A stretch of DNA of 64,000 nucleotides, taken from assembly GCA_030549335.1 (NCBI GenBank), contig CM060196.1, positions 5,967,501 through 6,031,500 of the forward strand, written 5' to 3'. Positions within the stretch are counted from its first letter, which is position 1; each line of letters begins with the position of its first letter. The translations under genes and the position numbers were made by a program. Source of the stretch: Pontederia crassipes. Taxonomy: Eukaryota > Streptophyta > Magnoliopsida > Commelinales > Pontederiaceae. Below are positions 59,166 to 64,000 of this stretch, piece after piece. Under the pieces are notes generated by a model. That model worked only from the letters and a program-made list of their open reading frames with translations, was not told where the DNA came from and did no database searches.

Positions 59166-60789
59166 ATCGATGACGATGATGGTGACCCTCGACGACCCAC
59201 GATGACGCTGCCGCCGACCGGATCGAATGGATCGATGATGCCCTGGATGACGCTGATGCCCTCGATGACGACCACGATGATCCACGATGACGCCGCCGCC
59301 GCCGCCGCCGATCGAATCGATGACGATCGGATCGACAACGATGCCCTCGATGACGCCGCCGCCACTGACGATGTCCGGATCGACGATGACTGGATCGACC
59401 TGCCCGGATCGTCGATGCTCTCGATGACGATGGCAGCCCTCAACATCGACGACGATAGAATCGACCCGCCATCGACCAGATCGACGATGCCCTCGACGAT
59501 CCACGACGCCCTCGACGACGACGACGACATTGGTGACCGGTGAAGGGATGCTGGCGGTCGATTGCCGGCGGCCGATTGCCGGCGGCCAGACGTTGCTGTT
59601 TAGGGAGAAAGAAAGAGAGGAGTGGAGAGTTTCGATGGTCTAACTTAGGGTTTTACATTGTATATATGTACAAAATGGACGGTTGAGATGAAATCTAATT
59701 AATATAATTATAATAAATTATTAGTTAAAAATATTGTCGGGGATTCGGGGACCCGACGCGGGGGGTAGTTCACCCCGCCCCGATCCCCGAAAGGGGGGCG
59801 GGGGCAGTTTGGCCCCCATCCCCGCCCCCGTGGGGGAAAAAAATCCCCGAATGGGGGGCTCCGAACGGGGAATCCCCGCAGGGCTCGGCGGGGGGCGGGG
59901 AATATTGCCTTCCCTATGGGCAACCCTTCATCTACAGCCACCCATGCCTCGTCGCCTAGTTCAATGCCAAGAGTTTTGCCACCCTCCTTGACACCTGCTC
60001 GTTCGCACCTTCTTGCCCCCCGTCTCCCTCTTTGGTGGCTACCAAATATTAAAATGGCTCATACTCTCGTGGATGATCTCTGAGCACACCTCCTTCACCA
60101 TTTCCGATGTTGATGAGGAACTTGCCCATCTTCATTAGTGACAGAGAGGAACACCCCCACCCCCACCCCCATGATGCCCCCACTTATTCAAATCGATTCC
60201 CCATGTGCTCGACGATGATGGCATCCCCCTCGCCGACTGTCAATGAGGCGTGATCACTCCCTTGTCGGTTGCGTCAACCCCATCCCTCAAAGCCCACCCA
60301 ACAATGATGGCATCTCCTTCGCTTGCCCGACGATGATAGCGTCCCCCCAACCTGCGCCGACCGGTGTCAATGGTGTGCCCTTGCTTGGCGTGGATGATGA
60401 TGGCGTTCACCTATTTGCGTTGGTGCGACGCCTCCCAGACCAACAAGCCTGCATTCCCTTGTGTTCCCTCTTCCCTCCCTCCCCCCGCTTGTGCCGCCCA
60501 ACGTGCATGATGATGATGTCCCCCTTTTATGCACATCGGTGATCAATGAGCTTGCCCCCCCCCCCCCCCCCCATCCCTCCGTCCGCGTCGCTATGAAGAG
60601 GACGTTGAAAAGGGAGGAGCATCTCAACATTTTTATTATATTTTATTATGTCACGTCAATATTATAATCGAAAAGCTATTATAGATGATCAAGAGGACAT
60701 TATGCGCAAAATGATAAAAGTCAGATTATAGACTAATTATAAAATGAAGGTGAAGAACAATCTACATACTAGACGACTGTTATTTACCC

Positions 60790-61690
60790 AATTGTCCATT
60801 GTTGAAGAATAAATAACAATTCTTACCGCATCGGAGTGATTATGTTATTTTGTATTCATCAATTAATTCTATCACTAAACTTATCATATAATTACTTATT
60901 AATATTCTAAATAAATATTTAATCATCATTCTCTATTTATTAATTAAATTATTATTCTTTCTCAAATTATTATTTGCTTATTAAATCCTTAATAATTACA
61001 AACAGGAGACCCTCGTTATAAACCACAGATGTAATATGATGTGTGATCCTCTAAGATCCTCTAATACTTATTCGACCAACCTCGGAGAGGGTCCGTGCGT
61101 GTCAACGTGTCCATTTGACGTGGGCTTACCGCCTCCCAATCCCACTTCTCATTCTCCCACTTCTTTTTTTAATGCGTGTGTGTGTGAGAGAGAGAGAGAG
61201 GGGGGGGGGGGAGAAGCACTCAACGTCTCGAGCAACTGACAAAATGTATGATGTGATCGGAAAATAACCTTTTTTTAAAATTACTAAAGATGCTGAGACA
61301 AAACAAAGCCTTACGCGTGAAAAGGCTCTTCCTTTTACGGGAAAATTTACTTAACATAACTTTATATACATGAAAAAGAGTAATATAATCATGCTCAAGG
61401 AAGAAGGATTGTGGTATATGTATTAGTAAATGTATCAACCATCAGTTTAACTGAGAACTGAATTAAATTTTGTCCGAATTTTGGAAATGTTACACTTGAG
61501 AAGATCCAATATATTTTACATCTTCGGAGGTATGAGATCTCTTAACCGCTAAAAATAATTCATCTTTTTTTAATGCATCAACCACGAAGCAGAAACAAAT
61601 TTTGATAAAGCTTTAATTTTTGAGATAAAAGAAAATTAAAGAAAAAAATAAAATATATGGAAGAAGTTTAGCAGAAAAGGCGGTTAATTA
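60790..61690. other. intergenic, upstream of the RING-CH gene
   Basis: AT-rich with a (GT)n-(GA)n-G run at about 61174-61211. The last 150 bp should hold the promoter of the RING-CH gene; a TATA-like AAAATATATGG is at about 61649. No gene supported. Confidence 0.45.
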
Positions 61691-61739
61691 AATTGTGACT
61701 TCAGTTACAGGGAGGGATTTTTGTGAGACCCCTCTTTCC

Positions 61740-62055
61740 CACTCCATCTCTTGCTTCCTCCTCAAACACCACCACGAACTCCATTCTCTCTCCCGCTCTC
61801 TCTTGTTTCTGCTGCTTCTACTTCTCCTCCTCCACCCCTTTTCTTCACTTGAACACATCCAATTCCCTCCCTCGTAAGTCTTCTTGGCCTCTCCTTCTAC
61901 TGCTCGGTTTTCTTCCCCGGAGGTTTTGGTTTTCGTCGGCCTCTTTTTTCTCGACCTGCTGGGGAGAGGGGCCTTTAAGGAGGTATCCACAAGAAAGCTG
62001 CAACTTTTCCTGTTGGCCTGCGCCTTTTGGTTGATCCTTCTGTTCCTCGCTTTTG
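61740..62055 (+). other. 5' UTR exon of the RING-CH gene
   Basis: Strongly pyrimidine-rich leader (CTCCATTCTCTCTCCCGCTC...) ending at the donor TTTTG|GTGAGT (62055/62056). Intron 1 then runs to CTCCAG|A at 62719, four bases before the ATG. The start of the exon is estimated from composition. Intron 1 carries two diverged copies of a 'tctttgcagttcg(g/a)ttata...gaaaagcaagaa' block (62335-62400 and 62450-62545). Confidence 0.5.
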
Positions 62056-62723
62056 GTGAGTTATTGTCCCCCGTCTTAAAAAGCTTCCTTTTTCCATCCC
62101 TCCGGAGCTGTAATTTTTATGGTTCTTATGCCTTCAATGAATTTCCTCTTTTCTTTCTGTTCGTGGCTATTTGGTGCATCAAGAAGGAACGATTTGGCTT
62201 CTTTTGTAGCGTGTTAGTGTCATGTATAGGGTTCTGTTTTTGTGTCTCTGCAATCTTTTACAGGAAAACAAAACATGATTGATGTTGATATTGCCAACAT
62301 CGTTGGATTTTATGTTTGAATGTCTTCCGAATATTATCTTTGGGCCTCTATTCTTTGCAGTTCGGTTATAAATGAGGCATGAAAAGCAAGAAGAAATGTT
62401 AAATTTGAAAAGCAAGAAGATATGCTAGGCAAGAAGATATGTTATCTTTTGGGTCTCTATTTTTTGCAGTTCGATTATACATTTCTTCTGAATTTGACCT
62501 TTTTTCCACAGATTTAGATATGAAAAGCAAGAAATGTTAAACTTGAAGCATTTTTGCTTTCGTTCTTTTTTCTCTGCGCTGATCCCTTGATTGGTTCTGT
62601 TGATGTATTTTTTTTTCCACGGAAAGTTTTATGTTATTGATCATATGTAGTCTATTTTGATATATTTTTTCTGTCGTCTGCTTATTGTTCATCTCGTGAT
62701 GTGCATATTCGAACTCCAGAAGG

Positions 62724-64000
62724 ATGGGAGACCATCTTGCTTTGATGGTCGACCACTTGCTTACAGAGAACACCCTCGATGTGGCAATCAGAGGAGGGAA
62801 AGGTGTCAGAATCAGCACTAATTCAGCATCCTCCGACGAAGCTGGGAAGGAACACACCGCCAGTAGAAACGTTGCAAAACCGAAGTCTCCTGGAAAGATG
62901 GTCGAGTGCCGAATCTGCCAAGAGGAAGACGACTATTCCAACATGGAAGCACCCTGTTCATGCTGTGGAAGTTTGAAGGTGACATTAACCCCATAACTTC
63001 ACTTTCTTTTGCTCTGGTATATAAATTAAGTTTCACATTGTTTGGCTATAAATCTTTAAGGATCTTGATGGATGGAAGAATTCAGTTCACAATACTACTG
63101 CGAATCTGAAATGTAGGAGAAATACATATAACTCTTGCTGTGCAATTATGGATTTTTATAAACAAATAACCAATGATCATATGACATTTCTTCCTTCGAA
63201 GAAGGAAGTATGAATTTATTTGCTGCAATTGAGCTGTGAATTTTAAGTCTAATATTGTTCTTTTGGTTTTCTGTAATCTTATTGTACCATGCATATCTCT
63301 TTTCCATTTTATTTGGTTGGACTCAAGATGTTTGGAAATCTGGTTGCCGGTTCCAATGCTATGTATGAATAATTGTGATGGCAATCAACTTCAATAGATT
63401 GATTACTTGTAATGTCTGTCTCTATGTTTGACTCTATTAATCAGTTTTGGGACTGAAAGAAGATTCATGTAACTTGTATCATTATTGCAGTATGCCCACA
63501 GGAAGTGTATACAGAGGTGGTGCAATGAGAAGGGCGATACCATCTGTGAGATATGCTTGCAGGTGATGCTAATTGTCCTCTACTTCGAATAATTCATATC
63601 TGCACTAAGGGCATACTTTCGTTAGTACCATGTGTCTAATACTAGTTTTGAACCAACACTTTTCATAATACAAAAAATTTATTGCAATTCTTCCATCATA
63701 TGAACTAAAATTCTGGATGTATGCTAAATAATTAGCTTGACATTCAGCAATTCAAGCCAGGATACACCGCACCTCCAAAGTTGTTTCAGTATGAAAGTGC
63801 ACCGATGAACTTCAGGTATTGTGTTTGTGATACTCCTGCAAATATCTTCCTATATCATACGAACAAGTAGGTTAAGTAAATTTAGAATATCAGAACACAG
63901 AGTTGAAGTCTTTCCAATCTTTGTACAATATTCCTGAGAGAAAGTCTTAGATGCTTTTTGTCAGGGGCAGCTGGGAAAATTCCAGTCAGGATGTCCATGA
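62724..64000 (+). CDS. RING-CH (MARCH-type) E3 ubiquitin ligase, 5' part
   Basis: Start of a RING-variant E3 ligase; the C-terminal half lies beyond the window. Exons: 62724-62978, 63491-63562, 63748-63815 and 63965 to the edge, all joining in frame. The C4HC3 RING-CH ligands are C62, C65, C78, C80, H88, C91, C104 and C107 with standard spacing (CRIC...CSC...YAHRKC...CEIC), split over exons 2 and 3. The ring is followed by [16 protein letters not shown], conserved in plant membrane-type RING-CH proteins that carry DUF3675 and C-terminal transmembrane helices (not in view). In that family the protein ubiquitinates membrane proteins. The ATG at 62724 is the first after the acceptor and lies in frame with the ring. 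No defect is seen. Confidence 0.88.

Larger units (their letters stand above)
58555..59916. mobile_element. nested hAT-like non-autonomous element
   Basis: The ends TAGGGATGGCA and the complement TAGGGAAGGCA (10 of 11 inverted match) are flanked by the 8-mers TGGGCAAA (58547-58554) and TGGGCAAC (59917-59924), matching at 7 of 8. TIRs beginning TAGGG with an 8-bp duplication fit the hAT superfamily. Both subterminal zones are packed with GGGGCGGGG/CCCCGCCCC motifs (58578-58720 and 59740-59905). The centre has palindromes and a minisatellite. No transposase. Confidence 0.72.
58297..60789. mobile_element. large long-TIR element with GC-rich core and nested hAT-like element
   Basis: The AT-rich left arm (58297-58500) and right arm (60610-60789) are diverged inverted copies (GGTAAATT/GGGTAAAT, CTTCAATTTGTAATCAG, CATGATGTCCTC, TTTTTCGATTA). 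Between them lies a GC-rich core of about 2.1 kb, as in the elements at 24.2 and 36.1 kb, with an 18-C run at 60555-60572. The left arm shares 'ACTTCAATTTGTAATCAGA' with the 36.1 kb element. No clean 9-bp duplication was found and the exact ends may be off by a few bases. The right core (59925-60610) has coding-like composition but no recognised protein. Confidence 0.55.

Noticed and set aside
58852..59543. Repetitive open frames (RAAIVVYS repeats and Asp-rich frame on the other strand) as a repeat protein gene
   Set aside because: A 24-bp minisatellite keeps every frame open; no start context, no flanking unique coding sequence, and it lies inside a hAT-like element.

Overview
This window is nuclear DNA of a flowering plant. 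Spliced genes with short GT-AG introns, plant-specific families (GT14 glucuronosyltransferase, CID-type PABP interactor, nMAT maturase), Au-type SINEs, a Ty1-copia element, LINEs and MULE/hAT-like elements all point that way. Two coding exons (9420-9993 and 34795-35232) are very GC-rich in an otherwise AT-rich sequence. That leans towards a monocot, probably outside the grasses, but this is an inference and not a species call.

Left part (1-19.6 kb) is genic, with all genes on the minus strand. A probable first exon and promoter of a gene running off the left edge lies near 690-900. A small PAM2+CUE protein (CID5/6 type, 2038-2749) follows, with a long 5' UTR intron. Next is a four-exon GlcAT14-type arabinogalactan glucuronosyltransferase (6941-9993). 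An eight-exon nucleolar POL5/MYBBP1A homologue (11198-19277) comes last. Its promoter carries site II elements, a TATA box and a telo-box, as expected for ribosome-biogenesis genes. Its introns hold three Au-like SINE insertions in sense orientation and a purine-rich TIR element. One intron of the glucuronosyltransferase and one of POL5 appear to be GC-AG.

Middle part (19.6-43.8 kb) is mostly AT-rich intergenic DNA with transposons. It holds a MULE-like family with long AT-rich terminal inverted repeats and very GC-rich cores (24233-25072 and 36130-36827, with a small coreless relative at 22297-22643). It also holds a Micron-like element sitting inside a (TA)n microsatellite (26017-27873), a 2.6 kb putative solo LTR (30428-33045), a tRNA-derived SINE and another Au-like SINE. 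One intact single-exon gene, a small probable plastid membrane protein (34795-35232), lies among them.

Right part (43.8-61 kb) is a graveyard of gene copies and elements: a decayed P4-ATPase (ALA1-like) 3' end, a LINE fragment, a U6 snRNA pseudogene, and a nuclear group II intron maturase (nMAT) pseudogene. The nMAT copy is broken by frameshifts, by a poly-A tail-only insertion, by a 295-bp tandem duplication and by a complete but dead Ty1-copia retrotransposon. Beyond it lie a second LINE remnant and a large long-TIR element with a nested hAT-like element containing a 24-bp minisatellite.

Right end (61.7-64 kb): the 5' half of a plus-strand RING-CH (MARCH-type) E3 ubiquitin ligase gene, continuing past the edge. 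The genes form no operon-like unit. The strongest candidates for something undescribed are the GC-core long-TIR element family and the nested structures around the nMAT pseudogene.
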